Assembly (NCBI GenBank): GCA_017435505.1
Contig: JAFSEZ010000013.1
Coordinates: 1-64,000 of the forward strand
Reading direction: 5' to 3'
DNA: 64,000 bases
Origin: Akkermansia sp.
GTDB lineage: Bacteria; Verrucomicrobiota; Verrucomicrobiia; Verrucomicrobiales; Akkermansiaceae
Made by a program: the position numbers and the translations under genes. Positions 43,037 to 51,304 of this stretch are shown here, in pieces (the first letter of the stretch is position 1; each line of letters opens with the position of its first letter). Below the pieces are notes generated by a model. The model made no database searches. It was given only the letters and a program-made list of their open reading frames with translations, and had not been told where the DNA came from.

Positions 43037-43989
43037 ATGGATATATACTGGATTGAGAACGGCAAGCGCAAAGGCCCCGTCACGGTGCCGGATATCATCT
43101 CCTTGGTACAAATGGGAGAACTCACACCCGATACCCAAGGCTGGCATGCAGGATGTGCCGCTTGGATGCCGCTGCGCGAGCTACCCGCTCTGGCCGATTT
43201 CTTGGGCAATTTAGAAAACCGCAGCAAAGCGGCCAAACAAGAAGACACCACGCCCGCAGAACGGGAGCAGAACCTACCGGGAGGCTTGCCACCTATCCGA
43301 CACCTACCGGCACCCCACAAAATGAGGCTGATGCCACATCACCCCGCATTGTGGAAGTATTCCCGGCCACCGCTTCAGCGCGGCTCATGGCAAGGCTTGT
43401 CGATTCCGCGCTCTATGCCGCAGCCGCTTTAGGTGTGGCCTACTCTCTCGGTTTGGAGTACAGTAGTTACTATACCCCCAGTGCACCGGCATTCTGGCTG
43501 CCCATGGTCGTACTGGAAGCCCTGTTCCTGAGCCGCCTCGGCACCACGCCGGGCAAATGGCTCATGGGTATACGGCTCGCTTCGCTCCTGGGGAGCCCCC
43601 GCATCAGCTTCGGCCGAGCCTTATTGCGCTCTGCTCTGGTGTTCTTTCTGGGCACGGGGCTCATGATGTTCCCGGTGGGCTTGGTCATGATGCTTTTTTC
43701 GTACTGGAGCTTGCGCTCCCGGGGAATATGCCTTTGGGACGCACGCGCTACCACCTTGCCTGTACAACCGGCTAAAAGCGGTGCCGGACGATTTGCCGGA
43801 GCTGCGATTACCATTTATCTGGCACTCACAGCTGCGGGGCTCTTCATGCAACCGTGGATACCCACCATGCTGGATGAGGTTGAAAAACAATCCCCCGATG
43901 CCGCGCGTCAACTGCGCGAGCTGATGCAGTTTCAATTACCCGGTACTCAACAAGGCAATACCCCGACCATCCCCCAACCCAAGGAGTAA
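43037..43989 (+). pseudogene. GYF_2-RDD membrane protein, split by a frameshift
   Basis: Frame 43037-43432 encodes an N-terminal GYF_2 domain (YWIENGKRKGPVTVPDI... GWHAGCAAWMPLREL, residues ~3-52) and a linker. The continuation appears in another frame that ends at 43989: an RDD membrane domain (ARLMARLVDSALYA, LGTTPGKWLMGIRL) with four to five hydrophobic helices. Joining them needs a one-base shift between about 43240 and 43340. Restoring one C in the CCCC at 43313-43316 would give a natural linker (LPAPPQNEADATSPR). GYF_2-RDD fusions are common in this lineage by my recollection. It may be a real inactivation or a sequencing error; I see no canonical slippery heptamer. RDD proteins are putative small-molecule transporters. 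Confidence 0.75.
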
Positions 43990-44042
43990 TTGCACTCTCT
44001 GCTTTCTTTAACATCAGAATTGATATTTAGCAGATTTTAGGC

Positions 44043-44071
44043 TTGCCAAGCAGCAACAAAAAGAGTAGAAT
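44043..44071 (+). promoter_or_regulatory. Promoter of the phosphofructokinase gene
   Basis: TTGCCA (44043-44048), 17-bp spacer, TAGAAT (44066-44071). Leader of about 59 nt to ATG 44137, much longer than for most genes here. Confidence 0.65.
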
Positions 44072-44136
44072 GCCGCGCCCGCAGTCAGAACCCTGATATT
44101 TTGTGGGTCAAGCTAACTATATCACCGTATCTGAAT

Positions 44137-45393
44137 ATGAAAGAACTTAAAGGTGCATGCATCATCGGCCAGTCCGGCGGTCCTACCGCTGTGATTAACG
44201 CCAGCGTTCTCGGCGCTGTGCAGACGGCTCTCAACACCCCCCAGATTACCCGCGTACTCGGCGCTGCCCACGGCATCACCGGTGTACTCAACGAACAGCT
44301 TTACGATATGGGTATGGAAGACCCCGCAGAGCTCGAACTTCTCAAGTTCACCCCCTCCTCTGCTCTGGGCACCTGCCGCTACAAGATGAAAGACCCCGAT
44401 GTGGATCCCACCGATTACGAGAAGATTTTGGAAACTTTCAAGAAGTTTGACGTGCGCTACTTCTTCTACAATGGTGGCAATGACTCCATGGACACCTGCA
44501 ACAAGATTTCCAAGTTCATGCAGAAGAGCGGCTACGAGTGCCGTGTGATGGGCATCCCCAAGACCATCGACAACGACCTGTACGGTACCGACCACTGCCC
44601 CGGCTTTGCTTCCGCAGCCAAGTACATCGCCACTTCCTGCATGGAAGTGCAGCACGATGCTTCCTGCTACGACACCGGTATGGTGACCATCATCGAAGTG
44701 ATGGGTCGCCACGCTGGCTGGCTCACAGCTGCCGCTGCTCTGGCCAACTACGCCGGTGCCGGCCCCGACCTCATTTACCTTCCTGAGGTTGACTTCAACA
44801 TGGAAAACTTCCTCAACGACGTGGAGAAGCGCTACAACGCCACCGGCAAGTGCTTGGTAGTGGTGTCCGAAGGTATCCACGACGAATACGGCAAGTTCAT
44901 CTCCGAAGCCAAGACCAATGGTAACGATGGCTTCGGCCACGCCCAGCTCGGCGGTCTGGCCAACAAGCTGGCCGAGGTAGTGCGCGAGCGCGTTCCCTCT
45001 GCCAAGGTACGTGCCATTGAACCCTCCCTGCTGCAGCGCTGCGCCACACACTTGGCCTCCACCACGGACGCAATGGAAGCCTACTTGGCCGGTAAGACTG
45101 CGGTGCAGGCTGCTGTGAACGGCGACACCGACAAGATGGTAGCCTTTGAGCGCAACGACCTGTATGGTCAGTATGTGTGCAACACCAAGCTTCTCCCCTT
45201 GGAGAGCGTTGCCAACTTCGAGCGCAAGGTCCCCCGCGAATGGATCAACGCTGCCGGCAACGGCATCGAGCGCGCCTTTATCGACTACGCCCTGCCCCTC
45301 ATCCAGGGCGAGACCGGCATGAAGACGGTACAGGCTCTGCCCCGCTTCGCCCGCCTGCGCAAGGTGCTGGCCAAGCCGGTGAGCGAACTGTAA
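44137..45393 (+). CDS. pfp: Phosphofructokinase, probably pyrophosphate-dependent
   Basis: 418 residues, longer than the ~320 of classical ATP enzymes. It phosphorylates fructose-6-phosphate. The N-terminal GQSGGPTAVINAS is the phosphate-donor loop. In the GGDGS position this protein has GGNDS (about 114-118), and the catalytic loop reads PKTIDND (about 141-147). Asp after the third position and Lys in PKTIDND are the marks of PPi-dependent enzymes, since they block ATP binding. The catalytic Asp pair of TIDND is intact. MGRHAGWL follows. ATG 44137 fits the family start. Codon use is strongly biased to C-ending codons, suggesting high expression. Confidence 0.9.
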   Translation: MKELKGACIIGQSGGPTAVINASVLGAVQTALNTPQITRVLGAAHGITGVLNEQLYDMGMEDPAELELLKFTPSSALGTCRYKMKDPDVDPTDYEKILETFKKFDVRYFFYNGGNDSMDTCNKISKFMQKSGYECRVMGIPKTIDNDLYGTDHCPGFASAAKYIATSCMEVQHDASCYDTGMVTIIEVMGRHAGWLTAAAALANYAGAGPDLIYLPEVDFNMENFLNDVEKRYNATGKCLVVVSEGIHDEYGKFISEAKTNGNDGFGHAQLGGLANKLAEVVRERVPSAKVRAIEPSLLQRCATHLASTTDAMEAYLAGKTAVQAAVNGDTDKMVAFERNDLYGQYVCNTKLLPLESVANFERKVPREWINAAGNGIERAFIDYALPLIQGETGMKTVQALPRFARLRKVLAKPVSEL

Positions 45394-45419
45394 TACAGCG
45401 CCATACACAATCATTCCCT

Positions 45420-45456
45420 CCGGGGGCGGTGCTACGGCATCGTCCCCGGTTCATTT
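45420..45456 (+). terminator. Terminator after phosphofructokinase
   Basis: Stem of about 13 bp (CCGGGG outer arm, inner GCGGTGC/GCATCGT with G-U pairs), TACG tetraloop, followed by TTCATTTC. Confidence 0.6.
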
Positions 45457-45468
45457 CTCACAATAAGC

Positions 45469-45497
45469 TTGCTATCAGGCAAGTGATATGTTAGCAT
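45469..45497 (+). promoter_or_regulatory. Promoter of the RNase D gene
   Basis: TTGCTA (45469-45474), 17-bp spacer, TAGCAT (45492-45497), 12 nt before the ATG. Confidence 0.55.
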
Positions 45498-45509
45498 CCC
45501 AGCACACGC

Positions 45510-46568
45510 ATGATTACTGATTTCTCGTCTCTTGCTGAATGGAAAAAACGCGCTGTAGCCCAACCACAAGGGCGCACCGTGCTTGATCTGGAAGCAGATA
45601 GCTTGCACCGCCACCAAGAAAAACTGTGTCTCATTCAATACGGTGATGCTGACGGAGTGGAAATCATCGATCCTCTGGCCATCGAAGACATGCGTATCTT
45701 CGTGCTTTGGATGCAACAAGCAGATGTATGGATGCACGGGGCAGATTACGACATGAGCCTTCTTCTTCATGCGTATGGGGAGTTGCCTCACATGATTCTT
45801 GACACCCAAATCGCAGCCCGATTGCTGGGGCACCGCAAGTTCGGTCTGGCCGCCCTGGTTGAGCATTTTTACGACATAAAACTCAGCAAAAAAAACCAGA
45901 AAGCCAACTGGGGTCTCCGTCCCATCCCTCCTGAAATGCAGGAATATGCCCAAGGCGATGTCAAATACATGCTGAGCATGGCAGATCAGCTGGTAGCTCA
46001 ACTCCACGCAAGAGGGCGCTACGAATGGTTCATCGAAAGTTGCGCAGAAAACATGGTTCATGGCCGAGAACGCTTTGCTGCGGGCATCCAAGACCCCTGG
46101 CGCATCAAGGGAAGCGGCAAACTCACCCGGCGCGGCTTGGCCGCACTGCGCACCTTGTGGTTGTGGCGAGACCGCGAAGCAGCCCAACAGGACAAACCCT
46201 CCTTCATGGTATGCTCCAACGATGATTTGTTGCGGTGGAGTTTTTCTCTGCAAGAGTTCCGTCCCGTCAACCCGGCTGCACATTTTTATGCACACCGCGC
46301 AGCGCGTTTTCGCAAGGCTGTCGAAATATTCCAGCTCATGGATGAGGATGACTACCCGGAACTTCCCAAACACGAGCGCCACATGAGCGACCCGCATTTC
46401 GAAACCCGCTTGGAATACTGGCAAGCCAAGAGAAACGCCATCGCAGAGCAGCTCGACATTGAAAACATGCTCATCGCCTCACGCAGCGAGCTCGAAAGCA
46501 TCGCCAATAACGAAGAACGAGGCCTCTCCCGCCTCATGAATTGGCAACGAAAGTTGCTTCTCAGCTAA
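45510..46568 (+). CDS. rnd: Ribonuclease D-like 3'-5' exonuclease
   Basis: 352 residues. The DEDDy exonuclease domain has LDLEADS (Asp, Glu) near 25-31, GADYDMSLL (Asp) near 77, and YAQGDVKYM (Tyr, Asp) near 148-155. Residues ~205-275 form an HRDC-like helical domain, then a second helical part. RNase D trims 3' ends of tRNA precursors and other stable RNAs. It is preceded by a promoter whose -10 box is 12 nt from the start. The TAA is followed directly, in the same frame, by a glycosyltransferase remnant. Confidence 0.9.
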   Translation: MITDFSSLAEWKKRAVAQPQGRTVLDLEADSLHRHQEKLCLIQYGDADGVEIIDPLAIEDMRIFVLWMQQADVWMHGADYDMSLLLHAYGELPHMILDTQIAARLLGHRKFGLAALVEHFYDIKLSKKNQKANWGLRPIPPEMQEYAQGDVKYMLSMADQLVAQLHARGRYEWFIESCAENMVHGRERFAAGIQDPWRIKGSGKLTRRGLAALRTLWLWRDREAAQQDKPSFMVCSNDDLLRWSFSLQEFRPVNPAAHFYAHRAARFRKAVEIFQLMDEDDYPELPKHERHMSDPHFETRLEYWQAKRNAIAEQLDIENMLIASRSELESIANNEERGLSRLMNWQRKLLLS

Positions 46569-46958
46569 TTTCCCCTCCATATTGATTTCCGCTCAGCAAA
46601 AGTCTTCTACAAGCGCAAAAACAGAGAACTGGGCGAATCCAAATACCCGCTGCGCAAGATGATTGCGCTGGCATGGAACGGCGTGGTCAACTTCTCGGAG
46701 GCTCCTCTCATCCTCATGATTTGGTTTGGCCTATTGGGCATCCTTGCCAGTGCTGTATTGATGGGCTGGATTATCTATTGTTGGAGTGTAGGTCAAACCC
46801 TTCCGGGATGGACCTCTACTGTTCTCATTGTTGCTGCTTTTGGCAGCATGCAATTCCTTTTCACCGGCATCATCGGATTGTATTTGGGTAAAATTTTCCA
46901 CGAAACCAAGCACCGTCCCCTTTTCATTGTGGATGAGGATTGCACAAAAAGCGAATAA
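46569..46958 (+). pseudogene. Remnant of a GtrB/DPM1-like membrane glycosyltransferase (GT2)
   Basis: Directly after the rnd stop, in the same frame, 129 codons stay open to TAA. They encode the C-terminal third of polyprenol-phosphate-sugar GT2 enzymes. The first part is VFYKRKNRELGESKYPLRK, matching the R-x-x-G-x-S-K-Y-P-L-R-K before the membrane part; the rest is FSEAPLILMIWFGLLG, two membrane helices, and LGKIFHETKHRPLFIVDE. The catalytic GT-A domain (~190 residues) is missing. An internal ATG at 46659 could still express a 99-residue membrane piece. A deletion joining the gene to rnd is the simplest explanation. Confidence 0.8.
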
Positions 46959-46994
46959 ATCACTACAGACTCGCGTGAAAGACCTGTTTTTCTC

Positions 46995-47023
46995 TTGAAA
47001 AGAGGCACCGGAATGGGTATGAT
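46995..47023 (+). promoter_or_regulatory. Promoter of nagA
   Basis: TTGAAA (46995-47000), 17-bp spacer, TATGAT (47018-47023). Leader of about 42 nt. Confidence 0.6.
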
Positions 47024-47071
47024 ACGGGCAAGAAGAAAGGGAGCGCCCCTTCTGAACCACGTATCATAGCT

Positions 47072-48214
47072 ATGAAAACACTCATAACCAATGCTCGCAT
47101 CATATCCCCCGGCGTTGACATTGCCGGTGGCTCCGTGCTCATCGATGGAACCCGCATCGCCGCCGTACTCTTGCCCGGTGAAACTGCCGAAGCAGATAAG
47201 ATTATTGATGCCCGGGGCAACATGCTCATGCCCGGCTTCATTGATGTACACTCTCATGGTGCCGGCGGCTGCGATACCTGCGACTGCAAGGTCGAAAGCA
47301 TCCGCACCATTGCTGATTGCAAGATGAAAGAAGGCGTGACCACCTGGCTGCCCACCACCCTGACCCTTGGCACCAAGACTTTGGCAGATGTGTGTACCGT
47401 GGTGAAAGAATACGCCGCAGCCCCCACCGGGGCCAAGACTCCCGGTGTGCACTTGGAAGGCCCCTATATCAACCCCAAGCAATGCGGTGCGCAAAATCCC
47501 GCATTCGTGCGCCCCGCAGATTACGAGGAAGTCGCCATGCTCAACGACATTTACCCCGTACTCTACATCTCCTTGGCACCTGAAATGCCCGGCGCTGTTG
47601 ACTTCATTGCCAAGGCCAGCGCAGCCGGCATCACCTGTTCTGCCGGCCACTCCGCCGCCACCTATGCGGATTTCAAGAAAGCCAAAGCCGCCGGTCTGAA
47701 GCACCTGACGCATTTCTGCAACCAAATGAGCCCCCAGCACCACCGCGAAATCGGCTTGGTCGGCTCCGGCATGCTGGACAAGGACATCAAGATTGAAATC
47801 ATCTGCGATAAGATTCACCTCTGCCCGGACATGCTCAACCTCACCTTCACCAACAAGGACATCTCTCAAATGGTGATGATTACCGACTCCTTAGCTTGCT
47901 CTTGGATGCCCGATGGCCCCGGCCAACTGGGAGGTCTGCCTATCATCGTGAAGGACGGCGTAGCTCGTTTGGAAGCAGGCAACTTGGCCGGCTCCACACT
48001 GCGCTTTGCCAAGGGGCTCAAGAATGTGCAGGAAATCACCGGTAAGCCGCTCAGCGAGCTGGTGAAAGCCACATCATGGAATGCAGCGCAGTCTTTGGGC
48101 CTGTACGATTTGGGCAAGGTAGCCCCAGGCTATACCGCCGACCTGGTAATGCTGGATGCAGAGTACGACACCGTGATGACCATCATCGACGGCGAAGTGC
48201 GCTTCGAAGCATAA
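47072..48214 (+). CDS. nagA: N-acetylglucosamine-6-phosphate deacetylase
   Basis: 380 residues, amidohydrolase superfamily barrel. It removes acetate from GlcNAc-6-P, feeding amino-sugar breakdown or cell-wall recycling. The motifs are in order: HSHG near 60-63, HLEGPYINP with the metal Glu near 128, AGHS near 190, THFCNQM near 211, and the catalytic Asp in ITDSLA near 270. The family opening (ITNARII) and closing PGYTADLVMLD are present. It stands alone, without nagB or a PTS gene. This fits a lineage that uses mucin or host amino sugars, as an inference. Confidence 0.95.
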   Translation: MKTLITNARIISPGVDIAGGSVLIDGTRIAAVLLPGETAEADKIIDARGNMLMPGFIDVHSHGAGGCDTCDCKVESIRTIADCKMKEGVTTWLPTTLTLGTKTLADVCTVVKEYAAAPTGAKTPGVHLEGPYINPKQCGAQNPAFVRPADYEEVAMLNDIYPVLYISLAPEMPGAVDFIAKASAAGITCSAGHSAATYADFKKAKAAGLKHLTHFCNQMSPQHHREIGLVGSGMLDKDIKIEIICDKIHLCPDMLNLTFTNKDISQMVMITDSLACSWMPDGPGQLGGLPIIVKDGVARLEAGNLAGSTLRFAKGLKNVQEITGKPLSELVKATSWNAAQSLGLYDLGKVAPGYTADLVMLDAEYDTVMTIIDGEVRFEA

Positions 48215-48243
48215 TAATAATACATACAGGACACTCCTCACCC

Positions 48244-48283
48244 GCGCGGGGACGGCACTCCTCGGTCGTCTCCGCGCTTTTCT
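48244..48283 (+). terminator. Terminator after nagA
   Basis: 11-bp stem with one mismatch (GCGCGGGGACG/CGTCTCCGCGC), 12-nt loop, followed by TTTTCTT. Confidence 0.75.
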
Positions 48284-48310
48284 TATTCCTCCATCTGCTC
48301 CATTTCCCCC

Positions 48311-49069
48311 ATGCTCATATCCCCTCTCGCAAAAAAACTCTGCATAGCCAAAAGAATAGACCCGGCCACCCTTCGCGGGACAGGCCCAAGAGGACGCATC
48401 ATGGCGGCAGATGTAGTGGAACCCACATTGGCTCTCCAAAAGCGAGGGGGAACCACCATGGCAGATTTCTCCACCCTGCCGACACGCCCGGAAAAAGATG
48501 GGTATTATGTGTACGATGGCACCGTCAACATGCAGGCGTTGGCGGATATCAGCCTCCCAATCGCAGTACAATGCGAGAAACTGCTTGAGAATCGCTATTC
48601 CCTGTTCGATTACATCGTACGAGCAGTCGTCAAGGCGTGCTGTACCTGCCCATCCTGGCAAGATGCCGGGGGCAAAACAGATGTGTTGCTGTTCGAGAAC
48701 GAAGGGCAAAGCCAGTGCTGTATCAGTGATGCGGCCAAGAAAACAATCTTCCGCATTGCCCGAGAAACAGCCAACCCTATCCCCCCCGATGCCGATTTTT
48801 CGCCCCACATCATCATTTGTGATACCCACACCAGCCGCGAACAAGTGGCCGCAGCCCTCAAGGCAGACAAGCGACCGGGCTTTGCACTCGTCGTGAGGGG
48901 CAACTCCTCCAAAGTAAGCATCCGCGCCGGGTTCGATCATATTGTGGACTTTGAACTGGGCTACACCTTCTACGCCTCTACCACCATAAGCCCAACAGAA
49001 GCAAACCACATAGCAGCCCACCTGCAAGCACTACTGTACAACCCGGTGCGATTACTACTGCTCAATTAA
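48311..49069 (+). CDS. Stand-alone E3-binding domain plus degenerate 2-oxoacid dehydrogenase acyltransferase-like protein
   Basis: 252 residues. Residues 1-35 form a peripheral-subunit-binding domain (ISPLAKKLCIAKRID then TGPRGRIMAADV). Residues ~60-250 follow the outline of an E2 acyltransferase (LFDYIVRAVVKACCTCP like the helix before the active site, and a late FDHIVDFELG where DHRxxDG is expected). There is no N-terminal lipoyl domain and the catalytic His/Asp arrangement is altered, so normal E2 activity is unlikely. No E1 or E3 gene is nearby. It might be a structural or regulatory E2-like protein; this is inference. Confidence 0.6.
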   Translation: MLISPLAKKLCIAKRIDPATLRGTGPRGRIMAADVVEPTLALQKRGGTTMADFSTLPTRPEKDGYYVYDGTVNMQALADISLPIAVQCEKLLENRYSLFDYIVRAVVKACCTCPSWQDAGGKTDVLLFENEGQSQCCISDAAKKTIFRIARETANPIPPDADFSPHIIICDTHTSREQVAAALKADKRPGFALVVRGNSSKVSIRAGFDHIVDFELGYTFYASTTISPTEANHIAAHLQALLYNPVRLLLLN

Positions 49070-49087
49070 GAAACATCCCCTTTTTCG

Positions 49088-49130
49088 ACAAAAGAGCCAT
49101 CCCGATATTCCAACGGGATGGCTCTTTTGT
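49088..49130. terminator. Bidirectional terminator before the GadC-like gene's end
   Basis: Perfect 17-bp stem (ACAAAAGAGCCATCCCG and its complement), 9-nt loop, A/T runs on both sides. Confidence 0.93.
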
Positions 49131-49145
49131 TGTTAAGACGAAATC

Positions 49146-50642
49146 TCAACGCTTCTCTCGATGTTCCCAACCAAAAGGTTCGAACTCTGCCTTGGCAGCA
49201 GGATTTGCCCACGAAGGGCGCCGCATGGCATAGATGATGAAAGGAATGGCCGTGAACACCACGCAACCCGCAACCAGGATTCCCACGTACAACACAGGGC
49301 TGCCTACCGGAATCTGCCCTGGGGGAATAAAGCTGAACACAAAGGCCAGCGCGCTCCCCAGCAGGCCTAAACCACCCACCAGCCACATACCCAGAGTCTT
49401 GCCACCGGGAATGCGGAATGTGCGCGGCGTTTCCGGCTCGCGATAACGCAAGTAAATCGCTGCCGCAAACATCAGCATGTACATGATGAGGTAAAGAATA
49501 ATCGTGAGCTGAGAGATGATTTGGTACGCCGTCTGCACAGTAGGCAAAATCACAAAGAAAATGGATAACAGCGTGACTACTCCGCCCTGTATCAGCAAAA
49601 TCCCCACCTGCACACCATTTCGGTTGGTATACTGCATGAAGCGGGGCAAGTACCCTGCACGTCCCACCTCCAGCAAGCCCTTGGAGGGTCCACCCACCCA
49701 AGCAACCACCTGAGCCAATACACCAAAGGTCAGGCAAAGCGCCATCACAGGCCCCAACCAGCTCACCCCAAAGTAAGCAAACAACTTGTCATACGCCACC
49801 AGCAGGCTCTGCACTAAATTAATCTGGCTCTGCGGGATGATAAAGCCGATAGCAAGTGTACCGAACACAAAAATCAACACCGTAATGACTGAGGCAATGC
49901 CGATAGCAAGCGGGTAATTGCGCCCGGGATTTTCCACGTCTTTCACGTGCACGGCACTCATCTCCATACCGGCATAGAAAAGAAATATACTGGCAGCCAG
50001 AACAATGTTGTTGAAATTGCTCAAATCCGGCACAAAATCTTGAGCCTGCATGCTGATATCAATAGGATTACCCTGTCCCCAATAAATCATACCCATGAGT
50101 ACCAGCAGACCGGCAGGAATCACCGTGCCTAACAACGAACCCCACTTCGTGATACTACCGCTTGTACGCATGCCCCGGAAATTGAGAAATGTGGCCAGCC
50201 AGTACACCAACAGCACCAAGCACAATACATATTCGCTATTAGATGACAGCGCCGCATCCCAACTCTGGTTTGGCCCCATGAAGGCGATGGACACAGCCGC
50301 AAAGGTCAGTACTGTGGGGAACCATATCGTACTTTCTATCCATTGCAGCCAAATGGCCAAGAACCCCATGCGCGGCCCGAATGCCTCTCCCACCCAGCGA
50401 AACACGCCCCCTTTTTCCGGCCAGCCCGTGGTCAATTCCGCAGCCACCAGCGCTACCGGAATCAAGAAGAACACGGCCGCAAAAATATAATAAAAGGCCG
50501 AACTGAGGCCATACGTACTCTCTGCCGGCAACCCGCGCAAACTCACGATGGCGGATACATTAATCATCGCCAGCGTAAACACGCCCATGCGCAGGGCGCG
50601 GCGGCCTGCGGGAGCTGCTGATTTTTCCTGTGTCTTATTCAT
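49146..50642 (-). CDS. APC-family amino acid antiporter, GadC-like
   Basis: 498 residues with about 12 membrane helices. It has the APC opening (MGVFTLAMINVSAIVSLRGLP), ESTIWFPTVLTFAAV, and GMEMSAVHVKDVENPGRNYP, which resemble glutamate/GABA and related antiporters. A charged C-terminal tail (~25 residues) could serve as the C-plug seen in GadC. It may support acid resistance by exchanging glutamate and GABA; no decarboxylase gene is in this window, so other amino acids are possible. Its ATG overlaps the TGA of a 62-residue ORF (ATGA), implying translational coupling. Confidence 0.85.
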   Translation of the reverse strand: MNKTQEKSAAPAGRRALRMGVFTLAMINVSAIVSLRGLPAESTYGLSSAFYYIFAAVFFLIPVALVAAELTTGWPEKGGVFRWVGEAFGPRMGFLAIWLQWIESTIWFPTVLTFAAVSIAFMGPNQSWDAALSSNSEYVLCLVLLVYWLATFLNFRGMRTSGSITKWGSLLGTVIPAGLLVLMGMIYWGQGNPIDISMQAQDFVPDLSNFNNIVLAASIFLFYAGMEMSAVHVKDVENPGRNYPLAIGIASVITVLIFVFGTLAIGFIIPQSQINLVQSLLVAYDKLFAYFGVSWLGPVMALCLTFGVLAQVVAWVGGPSKGLLEVGRAGYLPRFMQYTNRNGVQVGILLIQGGVVTLLSIFFVILPTVQTAYQIISQLTIILYLIMYMLMFAAAIYLRYREPETPRTFRIPGGKTLGMWLVGGLGLLGSALAFVFSFIPPGQIPVGSPVLYVGILVAGCVVFTAIPFIIYAMRRPSWANPAAKAEFEPFGWEHREKR

Positions 50643-50827
50643 AATTCATTGTGTTTTGCATGTGGCGATGCCTGCTCCGTATCAGGATGCAGCCATTCGC
50701 TCATGCTGGATTCATAATAAAGAGAAACCATCCGATTAAGCGGATATGCCACTCCGAGCTCCTCCTGCAGCCTCATTGCGGGGCCACTATCGGAGGTGCT
50801 CAAACTTGCTTCTTCTTGATTCTCCAT
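50639..50827 (-). CDS. Small protein upstream of and coupled to the GadC-like gene
   Basis: 62 residues, acidic, with no membrane segment and no known motif. It begins MENQEEASLST, and a short central stretch (RLQEELGVAYPLNRMVSLYY) resembles an amphipathic helix. The 4-nt overlap (ATGA) of its stop with the antiporter start supports a real, coupled gene. A purine-rich GGAGGGG lies ~20 nt before the ATG, too far for a normal Shine-Dalgarno. It might be a leader peptide or a small regulator of the antiporter; this is speculation. Confidence 0.45.
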   Translation of the reverse strand: MENQEEASLSTSDSGPAMRLQEELGVAYPLNRMVSLYYESSMSEWLHPDTEQASPHAKHNEL

Positions 50828-50924
50828 ACCTGAAAAGACCTCGTCCCCCCTCCTCTCGTTCTAAATATGGTGGAGCTTTCTTTCTTCTACACGAAAAATT
50901 ACACAAAAAAATGCTAAATAAAGC

Positions 50925-50953
50925 TTGACTTTCTTTCCTGAATGATGTAAATA
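50925..50953 (+). promoter_or_regulatory. Promoter of rpsN
   Basis: TTGACT (50925-50930), 17-bp spacer, TAAATA (50948-50953), 16 nt before the ATG. Confidence 0.75.
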
Positions 50954-50969
50954 ACGCCCCCACAAAGTT

Positions 50970-51239
50970 ATGGCTAAGAAAAGCTGGATAGAAAGAAACA
51001 AAAAGAAGGCAGCTGTCGCGGCTCGCTATGCAGACCTCCGCGCCAAGCTGAAGGCTGAGGGCGACTATATTGGTCTTACAATGCTTCCGCGCAACGCTTC
51101 CCCTGTTCGCCAGGTAAACCGCTGCGAGCTGACGGGGCGTCGTCACGCATTCCTGCGTCGCTTCCATCTCTCTCGTATCGCTTTCCGCGAACTCGCTAAC
51201 GCCGGTATGATTCCCGGTGTGACGAAGTCCAGCTGGTAA
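50970..51239 (+). CDS. rpsN: 30S ribosomal protein S14 (zinc-independent form)
   Basis: 89 residues, the C-minus form lacking the two CxxC pairs. Conserved elements are [10 protein letters not shown], the [10 protein letters not shown](V)NRC(E)LTGR stretch and the basic end RIAFRELA...GVTKSSW. It binds 16S rRNA in the head of the small subunit. Outside the usual spc operon it stands alone here, as in several lineages. It has its own promoter and is followed by an FmdB-type gene with a separate promoter. Confidence 0.96.
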   Translation: MAKKSWIERNKKKAAVAARYADLRAKLKAEGDYIGLTMLPRNASPVRQVNRCELTGRRHAFLRRFHLSRIAFRELANAGMIPGVTKSSW

Positions 51240-51253
51240 GCCCGAGACAATAC

Positions 51254-51281
51254 TTGACATTTTTCCTGCGCGGGTTATTCT
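51254..51281 (+). promoter_or_regulatory. Promoter of the FmdB-type gene
   Basis: TTGACA (51254-51259), 16-bp spacer, TATTCT (51276-51281), 23 nt before ATG 51305. Confidence 0.6.
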
Positions 51282-51304
51282 ATAAGAGTAGCCCGCGCTC
51301 GCTT

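Noticed and set aside
43240..43340. Programmed -1 frameshift joining GYF_2 and RDD
   Set aside because: No canonical X-XXY-YYZ slippery heptamer in the zero frame and no evident downstream pseudoknot; a lost base is simpler.
44122..45414. 430-residue minus-strand open frame
   Set aside because: Mirror of the highly codon-biased phosphofructokinase gene; Val/Gly/His-rich translation without motifs.
46793..47869. 358-residue minus-strand open frame
   Set aside because: Antisense to nagA and the GT2 remnant; no recognisable domain.
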